A stretch of DNA of 64,000 nt from Cellvibrio japonicus Ueda107 (GCF_000019225.1 NC_010995.1:2364501-2428500), one strand, 5' to 3'. Shown: positions 1 to 9,581, counted from the stretch's first letter. Numbers and translations: made by a program. Notes: generated by a model from the sequence alone, not told the origin.

Positions 1-13
1 GCACCGTTTCAGG

Positions 14-1108
14 TTAGAACCAGCGATTCAAATTTAACCTTTCCCACCAGGTCATCAGCAGGCGATCGACAGCGCCCTGGGCAGCCAGGCCCAATTTTTC
101 CGGCAGTGTCTTTTTAAAGGTAAATTCCACAGTATAAATATCGGCCTGATCGACCTGGGACAGCAGGTATTCATCACTGGTTTGCAATTCGTCGATCAGG
201 TTGACATCTTTGGCGCGGCGGCCAAACCAAACCTCACCGGTGGCAACCTTGGCAATATCCACCTGTGGGCGATGCTCACCGACAAACTCCTTAAAGAGCA
301 CATGGGTATCTTCCAGCTCTTCAACAAATTTGGCGCGACCTTTTTCTGTGTTTTCACCAAACATTGTCACGGTGCGCTTGAACTCGCCAGCGGTGAACAT
401 TTCAAAATCAATATCATTCTTTTTCAGCAGCTTGTGGAAGTTGGGCAATTGGGCGATAACCCCTATTGATCCCACAATGGCAAATGGGGCAGCGACAATT
501 TTATTGGCGACACACGCCATCATGTAACCACCGCTGGCAGCGACCTTATCAACGCAGACCGTCAACGGAATGTGTTTGTGGGTAATGCGCGCAAGCTGGC
601 TGGACGCCAGGCCGTAGCCATGTACCATGCCGCCACCACTTTCAACCTTGACGACTACTTCGTCAGTGGGTTTGGCAATACTCAATACCGTGGTGATTTC
701 CTCACGCAAATTGTCGCAGGCAGAGGCCTTGATATCACCGTAAAAATCCAGCACAAAAACACGCTTTTTCTCTGGTGCTTCAGCGTGTCCAGCACCGCTA
801 TCGACAGTGTCTTCAGCAGGTTTGGCTGTTGTTTTGGCGGCTTTTTTCTTTTGCGCCTTTTCTTCCTTTAACCGTTTTTTCTCCGCCTTTTCAAAAGCCT
901 TGTAAGCCTCTTCGTCCATCATGGCATCGCGCAGGGCATCGCGCATCTGCTCATACTTTTCATTCAGCTTAATGACTTCAATCTGCCCTTTGTCAGATTT
1001 TTTATTGCGCCCTCCAAGTGACACAGCCAGGCTGATAATGACAAAAACGGCAACCACAAAGGTCACCGTTTTAGCGAGGAACAAACCGTATTCTGCTAAA
1101 AATTCCAA
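14..1108 (-). CDS. sohB: Probable inner-membrane serine peptidase SohB (family S49)
   Basis: Membrane-anchored S49 (SppA-like) peptidase, 364 residues, in the usual size range of SohB. A TM anchor lies at residues 8-31, followed by a Lys/Ala/Glu-rich linker and the peptidase domain. The nucleophile Ser is in ASGGY (about residue 192) and the general-base Lys in GEFKR (about 244), the Ser/Lys dyad of the family. An ATG in frame ten codons upstream exists, but I chose the TTG at 1108: a GGAG Shine-Dalgarno sits 8 nt before it and the resulting N-terminus (MEFLAEYGLFLAK) matches the typical SohB start. It lies directly downstream of a two-TM protein on the same strand. Confidence 0.9.
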   Translation of the reverse strand: MEFLAEYGLFLAKTVTFVVAVFVIISLAVSLGGRNKKSDKGQIEVIKLNEKYEQMRDALRDAMMDEEAYKAFEKAEKKRLKEEKAQKKKAAKTTAKPAEDTVDSGAGHAEAPEKKRVFVLDFYGDIKASACDNLREEITTVLSIAKPTDEVVVKVESGGGMVHGYGLASSQLARITHKHIPLTVCVDKVAASGGYMMACVANKIVAAPFAIVGSIGVIAQLPNFHKLLKKNDIDFEMFTAGEFKRTVTMFGENTEKGRAKFVEELEDTHVLFKEFVGEHRPQVDIAKVATGEVWFGRRAKDVNLIDELQTSDEYLLSQVDQADIYTVEFTFKKTLPEKLGLAAQGAVDRLLMTWWERLNLNRWF

Positions 1109-1142
1109 ACCACAAACTCCAGATAAGTAGTAAAACAAACCA

Positions 1143-1796
1143 TTAATTGATCAGGCTGACCGCTTCGCGCGCCGCATCATTCAGTGGACGGGCCAGTAAT
1201 CCCGTATGCGACAGGGTAACTTCAAAAAGCGCTTTATCGATCATCGGCAGATAGGTCGCTGAGCCGTATACCGTGTCTATTGCCGGCACCCATTGTGGAT
1301 GCTTGTTCAGCAACTGCCAAACATCCAGGCCATAAAGACTTTGATGAATGGCATAGGCCGTGCGTTTTGCGGTTGTTTCCTGCTCTATATCAAAGTAGCG
1401 GCCACTCAAACGCTCTAAGCGATATGCCGGTTTAATCCCCAGGGTGGCGATATAACCTTTCCATTTCACGATACGGGCGTCCAGCTGCCACTGGTCGCCG
1501 CGCAGGCTATAGCGGGTTTCCTTACCATCCTTATCGACCAGGCGCACATCAAAGTATTGATTTTCAATTTTTTCGAAACTGATAGTCGCTACTGGCTGTT
1601 CCTGCAGGATTTGCTTGTAGCTGTATACATCGTAAGCTACCACCCCAATACCTATAGCCAGGACTAACAATCCCAGGCCGAATAAGCCGCGAAAAAACCC
1701 TAAAAACCAGCTTTTCAATGCCAATACTCTCACAGCTTGATAGGCAACATAAAGCGCTATAAGGCCAACGATAATGGCAATCAGTGTGTAAAGCAT
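1143..1796 (-). CDS. Conserved two-TM membrane protein of unknown function
   Basis: 217 residues. Two hydrophobic segments (about residues 2-22 and 32-55) are followed by a soluble domain of about 160 residues with alternating aromatic and charged residues, probably periplasmic. It resembles proteins that automated pipelines label cation/multidrug efflux pump in pseudomonads, usually beside sohB; nothing in the sequence supports transport. It ends 34 nt before the sohB start, so the two are probably cotranscribed. A purine-rich GGGAA motif lies about 6 nt upstream of the ATG. No catalytic motif was recognised. Confidence 0.75.
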   Translation of the reverse strand: MLYTLIAIIVGLIALYVAYQAVRVLALKSWFLGFFRGLFGLGLLVLAIGIGVVAYDVYSYKQILQEQPVATISFEKIENQYFDVRLVDKDGKETRYSLRGDQWQLDARIVKWKGYIATLGIKPAYRLERLSGRYFDIEQETTAKRTAYAIHQSLYGLDVWQLLNKHPQWVPAIDTVYGSATYLPMIDKALFEVTLSHTGLLARPLNDAAREAVSLIN

Positions 1797-1845
1797 AAGT
1801 CATTCCCGGAAATATGGTTCAATTGTTATTGTTGACAGGGCTACG

Positions 1846-2727
1846 CTATTTTTTACCCGGCAACTGTTTTACCAAGCAACGCTGTACATAAAGGTCTATC
1901 AACTGCCCTGCTACAGTAGCTTTTGGTGGCACCTGAGGCAACTGATCGTAGCGGAACCAGTTCGCATCCAATATTTCTTCGCCGTCAATTTGAATATCGC
2001 CACTGGCATATTCAGCAATAAAACCAAGCATCAACTGCCCCGGAAAAGGCCAGGATTGGCTGGTAATATACTCAAGCTGGCCCAGCCTTACTCCAACCTC
2101 CTCATAAACCTCGCGGTGCACGGTATCCTCCACACGCTCCCCGGCTTCGACAAATCCGGCCAGGGTTGTGTAAACCGGGCGCGATGCCCGCACGTGATGC
2201 GCCAGTAATAGTTCCTGGTCGCGCACCACGAGGACAATCATGCACGGGGAAATACGCGGGTAAAAACGCAGCTGGCATGCCAGGCATACACGCGCGCTAT
2301 CCACTTGATCGGTTTTTGTCGGCTGTCCGCATCGACCGCAATAGGCATGGTCGAAATACCACTGGCAAATTTGCAGGGCCCGTCCGGCCAGGCTGAATAG
2401 CGTGGCATCCACTTGCCCCAACTGTGCACGCAACCCCAACCACTGGTAATTACCACGCAACGTTGATGCTGGCATGGCAACAACCCAAAACGTCTGCTGG
2501 CTATTGTGCCCAAGATATTGCTCATGACTGGCAGGATGCTGCACCTGTGCTTTCAGGCACTCCAGCCCGGCGGAGGTCAGGATACATAATGTGCCGTCGG
2601 TATCGCACAGCAATTGATCCACCTTTCCCCGAACATCACTTACCACAAAATAATTCCGGGCAAGTGATTTGCCCGGAAGGTTTTTGGAAAGGGAAAACTC
2701 AAAGGAGGCGAGCGCTATCGGCTCCAT
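1846..2727 (-). CDS. nudC: NADH pyrophosphatase / NAD-cap RNA hydrolase NudC
   Basis: Nudix hydrolase of 293 residues. NudC enzymes cleave NAD(H) to NMN(H) and AMP and remove NAD caps from RNA 5' ends. A four-Cys zinc ribbon is visible at Cys130, 133, 148 and 151. The Nudix box starts at Gly191 (GFVEAGERVE) and carries REVYEEVG at 205-212. The NudC-specific motif appears as SQSWPFPG at about 223-230, close to the family SQPWPFPxS. An AGAGG Shine-Dalgarno precedes the ATG by 5 nt. It lies 29 nt after the stop of the upstream ChpA-like gene, on the same strand. Confidence 0.94.
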   Translation of the reverse strand: MEPIALASFEFSLSKNLPGKSLARNYFVVSDVRGKVDQLLCDTDGTLCILTSAGLECLKAQVQHPASHEQYLGHNSQQTFWVVAMPASTLRGNYQWLGLRAQLGQVDATLFSLAGRALQICQWYFDHAYCGRCGQPTKTDQVDSARVCLACQLRFYPRISPCMIVLVVRDQELLLAHHVRASRPVYTTLAGFVEAGERVEDTVHREVYEEVGVRLGQLEYITSQSWPFPGQLMLGFIAEYASGDIQIDGEEILDANWFRYDQLPQVPPKATVAGQLIDLYVQRCLVKQLPGKK

Positions 2728-2756
2728 AAAACCTCTTTAACCTAACAGGTACAACA

Positions 2757-4463
2757 TCAGACCTGATATCCCAGCGCTTGCAGGCTCTCCTCGGCGATTT
2801 GCAACACACTGGTGTCTGCATTTTTATCCAATTTAAGGCTATCCAGATAATATTCGAGGCTGATAATGGCATCCGCAAAGGTTTCCAGCATATGTTGCAC
2901 GGCTGGATGCTGCTCGCCCTGCAGCAAATCCTCGTCAACAAAACGCATACAACCGGCCAGTACTTTAGCGGCACGCGGCAATCCAAGTACAAACATACCA
3001 CCACGTACCGCATCCAGGGTGCCGACAATATTGCTGATATGTCCTTTGTCGTAATTGGATTCAGAGAACGCTGTCAGCGCACGCTTGACCAACACCAGGC
3101 CAGCTTCGGCTTCGTCGATGACAATTTTTTCAGCCTCGGCAATTTGGTTATTTGACATGGCGGCATCGCGCGATAATGCATTAATTTGCGCAACTTTCTC
3201 ATCGGAAAGATTGGCATTACCCAAACCGGCAATGGTGCTTTCGACGTATAGCAGGGTATCAGCCACTTGCAGCATTTCTTCGGGGGCTATAGCAGAATGG
3301 GTTGCTTGCCAATGCGCAATTTTGTCAATTTCCTGCCTCAGGCTGTTACTGGGAACAACCAGTCCAACCACCTTAAGGATATCGGCAATTTTCTTCAGGG
3401 TTTCCAGTAATTCAGGCGATTCATTGAGCAACTCGGCTCCACCTTGTGCGGCGCGCTCGAGAATATTTTTCGTACTGTGCAATTCATCGCGCAGCACATT
3501 GACCATAGAGGCAATGGTATTTGCGCTTGGCCCTTTGAGGAATTCATTTTCGCGTTGGAGTTCCGCTTCGCTGTAACTTAGCGGAGGAACACCATAACCG
3601 ATCAGCACTGACTGGGATTTTTCACTGGTAGAGTGGGCCAGCGCCAAAATATACAGCAGCTCTTTTAGCAGCTGTGGATCCTGTTCGCGCTGCAACACGG
3701 CAGTGCCTTCAAATTGAAAGCGTTTAATCTCGCGATCAATGGCACTGAACAACAAGCGACGTGTTTTGGTTAATGCCATGCGCTTTTCAATGATTGCAGC
3801 CAGGGTTGTGCTGGCCAGCCACCAAAAATTACCGAGGTTGCTTCCCAGGGTTGCTGACTCAAGTCGCTCCAGTGCGCGCACCATCATGCCAAGCGAGGCT
3901 TTGGCTTGTACATTCTTCAGTACATTCAGCAAGCCCGTCTGGTACATATGGCGCAAGCGACGAACCAATTGGCTGTAATCTTCCGGTAAAGCCACGGGCT
4001 CTGGTAAACCCTTGCGACTGATTCGTCCAGGGGTGAAATTAAAATAATAGCTTTCTTGCAGCAGCGGTGCCTTGCGCGCCTGGCGCAATTCATTGATGTA
4101 AGGGATCAGTAAAACCGCCATACCCCGGGAGGTCTGTGAACAGTATTCCAGGTAGCGGGGCAGGATAAAAAAACTGGCTGTCAATAACTCCAACTTGGGA
4201 TCGGTTGTCGGATCATCGCCCAGGGTAATGTCAGTAATATGATTAAGTAGCTCATCGGCCAGGAGATCTACCCCCCGCATTTGAATCAGGCTGAGGGTGC
4301 CGCGAATTTGCTTGATTCCTTCAATACAGTTTTGCAGTAACTCGCCGTTGTTGCGATCCTGCGCAAACTGCTCCAGGCGCACTGCTGACTGCTCGATAGT
4401 GGCGACCAGCTCATCATGCACCATTTTCAGGGATGCGAGATTTACAGATTCTGTCGTGCTCAC
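2757..4463 (-). CDS. ChpA/Hpt-like helical protein, putative signalling scaffold
   Basis: 568 residues, predicted mostly helical, with no signal peptide or TM segment. The N-terminal 110 residues (around IKQIRGTLSLIQMRGVDLLADEL) resemble the degenerate N-terminal Hpt-type repeats of the pseudomonad type IV pilus kinase ChpA. A similar helical repeat recurs near the C-terminus (NIVGTLDAVRGG). I see no HxxKG phosphoacceptor, kinase or receiver domain, so phosphotransfer is doubtful. The start is GTG, giving MSTTESVNL, with a weak GAG upstream. It sits upstream of nudC, as a similar gene does in Pseudomonas. The function is unknown; naming by domain is inference. Confidence 0.7.
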   Translation of the reverse strand: MSTTESVNLASLKMVHDELVATIEQSAVRLEQFAQDRNNGELLQNCIEGIKQIRGTLSLIQMRGVDLLADELLNHITDITLGDDPTTDPKLELLTASFFILPRYLEYCSQTSRGMAVLLIPYINELRQARKAPLLQESYYFNFTPGRISRKGLPEPVALPEDYSQLVRRLRHMYQTGLLNVLKNVQAKASLGMMVRALERLESATLGSNLGNFWWLASTTLAAIIEKRMALTKTRRLLFSAIDREIKRFQFEGTAVLQREQDPQLLKELLYILALAHSTSEKSQSVLIGYGVPPLSYSEAELQRENEFLKGPSANTIASMVNVLRDELHSTKNILERAAQGGAELLNESPELLETLKKIADILKVVGLVVPSNSLRQEIDKIAHWQATHSAIAPEEMLQVADTLLYVESTIAGLGNANLSDEKVAQINALSRDAAMSNNQIAEAEKIVIDEAEAGLVLVKRALTAFSESNYDKGHISNIVGTLDAVRGGMFVLGLPRAAKVLAGCMRFVDEDLLQGEQHPAVQHMLETFADAIISLEYYLDSLKLDKNADTSVLQIAEESLQALGYQV

Positions 4464-4699
4464 GAGGTTGATCTCAATTGGGGAGATGAAAACATCTCAG
4501 GTTAGGTGTTGATCAAGCTTAGCCGATTTCACCACTTATGCTAGGTGGTTGATATGGCAGCAATTTTCAGCCTTTATCCGAGGCATAACGCGTCTGACTC
4601 TATACCATACATCCGCAGATTTCACGCCCGGACCAGGCTTTACCCGCTATCTTGATGCGGGATTGCCAAGCAAATCTCAGTTGGCCAAATTTTGGGCCA

Positions 4700-5413
4700 T
4701 CAGGGTTTTAACCACAAACAATTATCACCACTGCTCCTGGCAATGGCTGCCAGCTTCTCTTCATGTGCCTGCAACTCTTCGGCAGAGGCGCTAATCACCC
4801 GCAGGGCCGGTCGCTGGCTACTGAGTCGGCGAATACCCTCCTGATTGCCCCCCCCTTCTGCCTTTGCCTGGTTTCCCCCCAGGGAAAGGCTGGTCTGGCC
4901 ACCGGTCATGGCCAAATACACATCGGCAAGGATCTCGGCATCCAGCAAGGCGCCGTGCAGGTCGCGCTGGGAGTTGTCGACACCATAGCGCTTACACAAG
5001 GCATCCAGGTTATTTTTTTGGCCCGGATGCTTGTTGCGTGCCAGCAAGAGCGTATCTATAACACCACAGCGCCCCTTGATACTGCCAAAACCCGGACGCA
5101 GCATATTTAATTCGTGGTCGATAAAACCAATATCGAACGCCGCATTGTGGATGATCAGTTCCGCATCGCCGACAAAGTTAAGGAAATCGTCAACAATACG
5201 TGCAAATACCGGTTTGTCATTGAGCATGGCATTGCTGATACCGTGTACGGCGAAAGCACCGGCATCCACTTCCCGCTCCGGATTGATGTATTGGTGATAA
5301 TGGCGGCCAGTCAAGCGGCGATTCATCAACTCAACACAGCCGATCTCGATAATCCTGTGCCCCTGGGAATACTCAAGGCCTGTGGTTTCAGTATCCAATA
5401 CGATTTGACGCAT
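4700..5413 (-). CDS. dnaQ: DNA polymerase III epsilon subunit (3'-5' proofreading exonuclease)
   Basis: 237-residue DEDD-family exonuclease that proofreads for the replicative polymerase. Exo I is DTETTG at residues 7-12 (catalytic Asp7 and Glu9), Exo II is IHNAAFDIGFID, and the Exo III region includes HGALLDAEILADVY (DEDDh type). The C-terminal tail beyond about residue 185 is the flexible region that binds the polymerase alpha subunit in E. coli. It follows rnhA on the same strand with a 74-nt gap, a co-directional arrangement as in pseudomonads, unlike the divergent pair of E. coli. An AGGAG lies about 12 nt before the ATG. Confidence 0.95.
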   Translation of the reverse strand: MRQIVLDTETTGLEYSQGHRIIEIGCVELMNRRLTGRHYHQYINPEREVDAGAFAVHGISNAMLNDKPVFARIVDDFLNFVGDAELIIHNAAFDIGFIDHELNMLRPGFGSIKGRCGVIDTLLLARNKHPGQKNNLDALCKRYGVDNSQRDLHGALLDAEILADVYLAMTGGQTSLSLGGNQAKAEGGGNQEGIRRLSSQRPALRVISASAEELQAHEEKLAAIARSSGDNCLWLKP

Positions 5414-5487
5414 AGTGAATTAACTTCTCCTGACTTTTTATCGCAACTCTTTTTACTGCTTATCACAACGCGTTATTACTGCAATTT

Positions 5488-5922
5488 TTAGCGCAATTCG
5501 TCTATACCGCGGTTGGCCAGCGCATCGGCCAGCTCATTTTCGCGGTGGCCGCTGTGGCCCTTCACCCATTTCCAGGTGACCTGGTGGCGCTGGTTTTGCT
5601 CATCCAGGCGCTGCCATAAATCAGCATTCTTTACCGGCTCTTTAGCAGCAGTGCGCCAACCATTGCGCTTCCAACCCGGCATCCATTCCGTAATCCCCTT
5701 ACGCACATATTGGGAGTCAGTGGTAATGACGACGGCACAGGGTTCTTTCAAGGCACTGAGTGCTGCTATAGCCGCCATCAGCTCCATGCGATTATTGGTT
5801 GTTTCAGGCTCACCGCCATAGAGGGATTTTTCGACCTGGCCATAGCGGAGCAGTGCGCCCCAACCGCCGGGACCAGGATTACCCTTGCAGGCACCATCAG
5901 TGAATATTTCTACGGTCTTCAA
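5488..5922 (-). CDS. rnhA: Ribonuclease HI
   Basis: Degrades the RNA strand of RNA-DNA hybrids in the cytoplasm. The core starts KTVEIFTDGACKGNPGPGG, with the first catalytic Asp in FTDG, Glu in NNRMELMAA, Asp in TTDSQYV and the last Asp in NELADALAN, so all four carboxylates are present. Start choice is uncertain: the TTG at 5922 gives 144 residues and the normal family N-terminus; ATG at 5955 and a further in-frame start near 5988 add residues absent from typical RNase HI. With the TTG start it overlaps the upstream methyltransferase by 26 nt, suggesting coupled translation. Confidence 0.93.
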   Translation of the reverse strand: MKTVEIFTDGACKGNPGPGGWGALLRYGQVEKSLYGGEPETTNNRMELMAAIAALSALKEPCAVVITTDSQYVRKGITEWMPGWKRNGWRTAAKEPVKNADLWQRLDEQNQRHQVTWKWVKGHSGHRENELADALANRGIDELR

Positions 5923-6802
5923 CAGCAGTCTTCTTGTTTTCGGGTGAATGAACATGCCTTGGTGGATGGGCCGATTGTGGTCGCCCACCCTGCCCCAGCA
6001 GGCGAGGCACCGCCAAGCCGCGTAAGGGTAAAGGGGCTTGCCAGGCAGGTTTAATGGGTGTCATCGCCAGATGATCCTTGCGTGCCACTATCATATAAAA
6101 GCCTCCCCAGGGCAGGCGCCACCTTTTACCCCATGACTCCATCCATTGCAAATGTTGAATAGCGTTAGGCTGCGCTAGCGGAGGGCGATAATAGCCTTGA
6201 TATATTTCTACCGGCTCCAGGTTCACCAGGCTCAACCAATCCAGGAGTCGCCCCAAACGCAGGTATTGGTAGCGCCAGCGCGCCTGGGAGCTAAAAAGGC
6301 GGGCAACCCATGAACCAAGCCCCCATAGGCTCCAGGGGTTGAAGCCAATAATCACCAGGTGCCCACGGGGAATGATAACCCTGGCAGCCTCGCGCAATAG
6401 ATGGTGCGGACTTTGGGTGTAATCCAGGGTGTGATGCAGGATCACGGCATCAATAGAATCGGATGCCAGGGGTAAATGGTTAAAATCGGTCAGTCCCGAG
6501 AGCTTGGGATGTTCATCCCGGCGAGGATGTAGCAGGAAGCGGTGGGAAATCCGAATGCCCTCCCCCATATCAATGCGGCCGCTGATACCCAATTGCATCA
6601 GGTGATAGCCAAACAGGCAATTGAGCGATTCATTGACCAGGCGCTTCTCCTCCTGGATCAGGGCTTGTCCCAAGGGGGTTTCAAACCATTCACTCATGTC
6701 CTCTATAGAATCGCGCAAAGGCATCACCCCAAAACGCCGCTTCCATATACCGGACAGGCGCAATAAAAAACGCTGGGGCGCGCGCATAAGTTTGCGATGC
6801 AT
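5897..6802 (-). CDS. SAM-dependent methyltransferase, class I (substrate unknown)
   Basis: 301 residues. The methyltransferase core includes the acidic motif LPLASDSIDAVILHHTLDYT and the later strand RGHLVIIGFNPWSLWGLGSW, typical of Methyltransf_11-type proteins found beside rnhA/dnaQ in gammaproteobacteria. The glycine-rich SAM loop is weak (IGFNP type), and the substrate is not known. The start at 6802 is supported by a perfect AGGAGGT (6808-6814) 5 nt upstream; a longer reading to 6868 lacks such a site. The C-terminal 60 residues are basic and Pro-rich and run over the rnhA start. It diverges from gloB. Confidence 0.82.
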   Translation of the reverse strand: MHRKLMRAPQRFLLRLSGIWKRRFGVMPLRDSIEDMSEWFETPLGQALIQEEKRLVNESLNCLFGYHLMQLGISGRIDMGEGIRISHRFLLHPRRDEHPKLSGLTDFNHLPLASDSIDAVILHHTLDYTQSPHHLLREAARVIIPRGHLVIIGFNPWSLWGLGSWVARLFSSQARWRYQYLRLGRLLDWLSLVNLEPVEIYQGYYRPPLAQPNAIQHLQWMESWGKRWRLPWGGFYMIVARKDHLAMTPIKPAWQAPLPLRGLAVPRLLGQGGRPQSAHPPRHVHSPENKKTAVEDRRNIH

Positions 6803-6983
6803 ATCAGACCTCCTGCGAAACAATACTGATCGCCCAAAGCTGCACTTATTTGTGGTGCTGACCAACACCTTGCATAATCCGCCCCGAGCCTAGTCTGATA
6901 TATAGTGCGCGCAAACCAGGCGCGCAACCAGTTGTTTTTGCTCGCACATGGAAATAACCGGTATTGGTAGCAGGAGTTCCTCC

Positions 6984-7743
6984 ATGATTCGAATCAGCCC
7001 AATTCCCGCCTTTAGTAATAACTATTTCTGGCTTATACAACCAAATATCCACTCCCCCCCAGGCCCTGATCGTTGATCCAGGTGATGCCACACCGGTACT
7101 CAATACATTGGAAAGCTGGGGACTGGTATTAGATGCCATACTGGTGACCCATCACCATCGCGACCATATTGGTGGTATAGATGATCTCCAGCACCATTAT
7201 GGCAACCAGCTACCCGTCTACGGACCATTCAGCCAGCGTATCCCCTCTATTAATATCCCGCTAAAAGCGGGGGATGGGATAGACCTGGCAGGGATGCACT
7301 TTGACGTTATACCCACCCCCGGTGATGCCTTGCAACCGCCCAGCCTTTTCTGTGGCGATGCGCTTTTCGCCGGTGGCTGCGGGCGACGCTTTGAAGGGAC
7401 AGCAGAGGACATGTGGGCATCCCTCGAACGCCTTGCTGCCCTGCCGGAAGAAACCCTGGTGTACTGCGCCCATGAATATACCCTCGACAATCTGCGCTTT
7501 GCAGTCGCTATAGAGCCTGACAACCGGGAATTACAGCAGCGACTCCTGACAGTAGAAGCCCAGCGAGCGCAAGGACAGATCACCCTACCCAGTTTTATTG
7601 GCCTTGAAAAACGCACGAATCCATTTTTGCGCTGTCATTTACGCAGCATTCGGGATGTCGTCGAAAATCACTTTGCAGACACCTTTGAAACTCCGGCCAA
7701 GGTTTTCGGCGCCCTGCGCCTGATGAAAGACACTTGGCGCTAA
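6984..7743 (+). pseudogene. gloB: Hydroxyacylglutathione hydrolase (glyoxalase II), frameshifted at a C7 tract
   Basis: Glyoxalase II hydrolyses S-lactoylglutathione to lactate and glutathione. The ATG at 6984 has AGGAG 7 nt upstream and encodes the expected N-terminus (MIRISPIPAFSNNYFWLI). The frame then hits a run of seven C (7054-7060) and stops at 7072. From about 7063 the next frame continues (ALIVDPGDATPVL) through the metal motif THHHRDHIGG to the end. With six C the gene would be one frame of 252 residues, the normal GloB length. Downstream initiation at TTG 7108 would drop the first beta strands of the metallo-beta-lactamase fold. It may be a real mutation, slippage or a sequence error. 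Confidence 0.88.
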
Positions 7744-7780
7744 AAGTGCTTAAGGTTGTGTCAGGCGTCACGCCCAAGGA

Positions 7781-7809
7781 TTGACCGGGGCAATCTATGT
7801 CCCTAGAAT
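7781..7809 (+). promoter_or_regulatory. Sigma70-type promoter of mltD
   Basis: A -35 element TTGACC (7781-7786) and a -10 element TAGAAT (7804-7809) are separated by exactly 17 bases. They lie in the gap between gloB and mltD and point toward mltD, giving a predicted leader of about 135 nt. Five of six bases match consensus in each hexamer. Confidence 0.6.
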
Positions 7810-7952
7810 CCCGAAATCCCAATTCTGCCATTGCTTATTTTTTCGTTATTTTTATTGAGCATCCCTGATTTTTTAGGATGTTTTTCCTGAAAACAGCCTG
7901 AATTCTGCTAACAGAATCGCCTAAGGCCATAATCAACATAAGATTCATCACT

Positions 7953-9512
7953 ATGAAGATTTGCAACCGACCGCCCTTTTGGACCCGATATTTAGCGCTT
8001 GTCTGTCTTTTCAGCCTTGCTGCTTGTAGTAATCTCCAGACAGCCAAAGAGAGCGCTACTCACAAAACACCTGCCCCCGCACCGGTAGCAAAAACAAAAA
8101 CCAAAAAAGAAGACAACAACAAACCCGAAGAAAAAGCCGAAGCCAATCTCTGGGAAGAACTGCCAAAAGGCTTTGGCCTGCCCCAGGTCGAAGACAGCAA
8201 AGTTAGCAACTACCTCCGCTGGTACTCCAACAACCAGCGCTATATCGATAAGATCGCCGAGCAAAGCAAACCCTATCTCTACTACGTCAAGTCCGAACTG
8301 GCAGCCAATAACATGCCGCTCGAACTGGCCTTGTTACCGATTGTCGAAAGTGCCTATAACCCGCTTGCCAACTCCCCCAGTAAAGCCGCCGGTATATGGC
8401 AATTCATGCCCCATACCGGACGCAGTTTTGGACTGCAGCAAAACCAGTGGTACGACGGCCGACGCGACCTTGTTGCCTCTACCGATGCCGCCATTCGCTA
8501 TCTGAGCCGGTTACACAATATGTTTGACGGCGATTGGTTTCTGGCAATTGCCGCCTATAACGCCGGGGAGGGAACGGTAAAGCGGGCGATTGCCAAAAAT
8601 CAACGCGCCGGTAAAAAAGCAGATTTCTGGTCCCTGCCATTATCACAGCAAACACAATCCTATGTGCCGCAGTTGCTGGCATTATCCAAAGTGGTTGCCA
8701 CCCCGCATAAGTACGATCTCAGCTTCCAGCCTATCGTGGATGCGCCCTACTTCACACGCATCGATATCCCGGGGCCGATCGATATGGCGCAGGCAGCGCG
8801 TATAGCCAACCTGAATCCCCAGGATTTGCGCCTACTGAATGCCGGCCATATCAAATGGATCACCGCCGCGCCGGGTACAAAAGAATTACTGGTTCCCGTT
8901 GCAGACGCCCCTGCCCTGGCCCTGGCCCTGGAACAACTGCCAACCCTCGGCCCCATCAAGACGGAAAGTAACTACCGGGTGAAATCCGGCGATACCCTGG
9001 GCGCGATTGCCCGCCGTTTTGGCACCAGCGTCGCTGCAATACAGAAAGTTAACCATTTAACAAACACCAACCTGCGTATCGGCCAGGAGTTGGCAATTCC
9101 CGGCCAAGCCATTATCGAATCCAGCTATATCGCCCAGATTGAAAAAGAATTGGCAGCCAAGCAATCGCAAGCCGTTACCAATCGTTATTACACCGTCAAA
9201 TCTGGCGATAACCTTTGGTCAATTGCGAAAAAACACGGTGTCAAACTAGCCTCCTTGCTCAAATGGAATAAACTCGACGCCAAGAGCGCACTCAAGCCCG
9301 GCCAGAAATTGGTTGTTGCCCAGAGCGCCGGCTATGCCACCAGTAAAGATGGAAAAATTACCTATCGCATCCAACCTGGCGATACACTCTATACCATCGC
9401 CAGCCGGTTTGACGTAAGCCAGAAAGACCTGCTGAGCTGGAACAAGGTAAAGGATGAAAGCTATATTCATCCGGGACAGGAACTCACTATCTATCGCGTT
9501 GCACAAAACTGA
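7953..9512 (+). CDS. mltD: Membrane-bound lytic murein transglycosylase D, lipoprotein with three LysM domains
   Basis: 519 residues. A lipoprotein signal ends in SLAAC with Cys25 as the lipidated residue, so it should be membrane-anchored and periplasm-facing. After a Lys/Pro/Glu-rich linker the SLT domain starts near residue 110; the catalytic Glu is Glu132 in PIVESAYNP, followed by GIWQFMP and AIAAYNAGEG, all typical of family 1 transglycosylases. Three LysM peptidoglycan-binding repeats follow (about 340-385, 412-455 and 470-515), each starting with a Y-V/I-x-x-GD(T/N)L pattern. It cleaves the glycan strand to form 1,6-anhydro-muropeptides. It has its own promoter and a strong terminator. 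Confidence 0.95.
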   Translation: MKICNRPPFWTRYLALVCLFSLAACSNLQTAKESATHKTPAPAPVAKTKTKKEDNNKPEEKAEANLWEELPKGFGLPQVEDSKVSNYLRWYSNNQRYIDKIAEQSKPYLYYVKSELAANNMPLELALLPIVESAYNPLANSPSKAAGIWQFMPHTGRSFGLQQNQWYDGRRDLVASTDAAIRYLSRLHNMFDGDWFLAIAAYNAGEGTVKRAIAKNQRAGKKADFWSLPLSQQTQSYVPQLLALSKVVATPHKYDLSFQPIVDAPYFTRIDIPGPIDMAQAARIANLNPQDLRLLNAGHIKWITAAPGTKELLVPVADAPALALALEQLPTLGPIKTESNYRVKSGDTLGAIARRFGTSVAAIQKVNHLTNTNLRIGQELAIPGQAIIESSYIAQIEKELAAKQSQAVTNRYYTVKSGDNLWSIAKKHGVKLASLLKWNKLDAKSALKPGQKLVVAQSAGYATSKDGKITYRIQPGDTLYTIASRFDVSQKDLLSWNKVKDESYIHPGQELTIYRVAQN

Positions 9513-9527
9513 TTTTCACATAATAAC

Positions 9528-9566
9528 CCCATAAAAAAGCCCTCAGTATGAGGGCTTTTTTATGGG
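9528..9566. terminator. Bidirectional rho-independent terminator between mltD and the ABC transporter operon
   Basis: A perfect 18-bp inverted repeat (9528-9545 and 9549-9566) with a 3-base loop. The GCCCTCA/TGAGGGC core is flanked by A6 and T6 tracts, so it can end transcripts from both convergent genes. Confidence 0.9.
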
Positions 9567-9581
9567 TGAAAATATAGCGCC

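Noticed and set aside
1081..1138. Longer SohB N-terminus from an ATG at 1138
   Set aside because: The GGAG site fits TTG 1108 and the residues before it are not typical of SohB.
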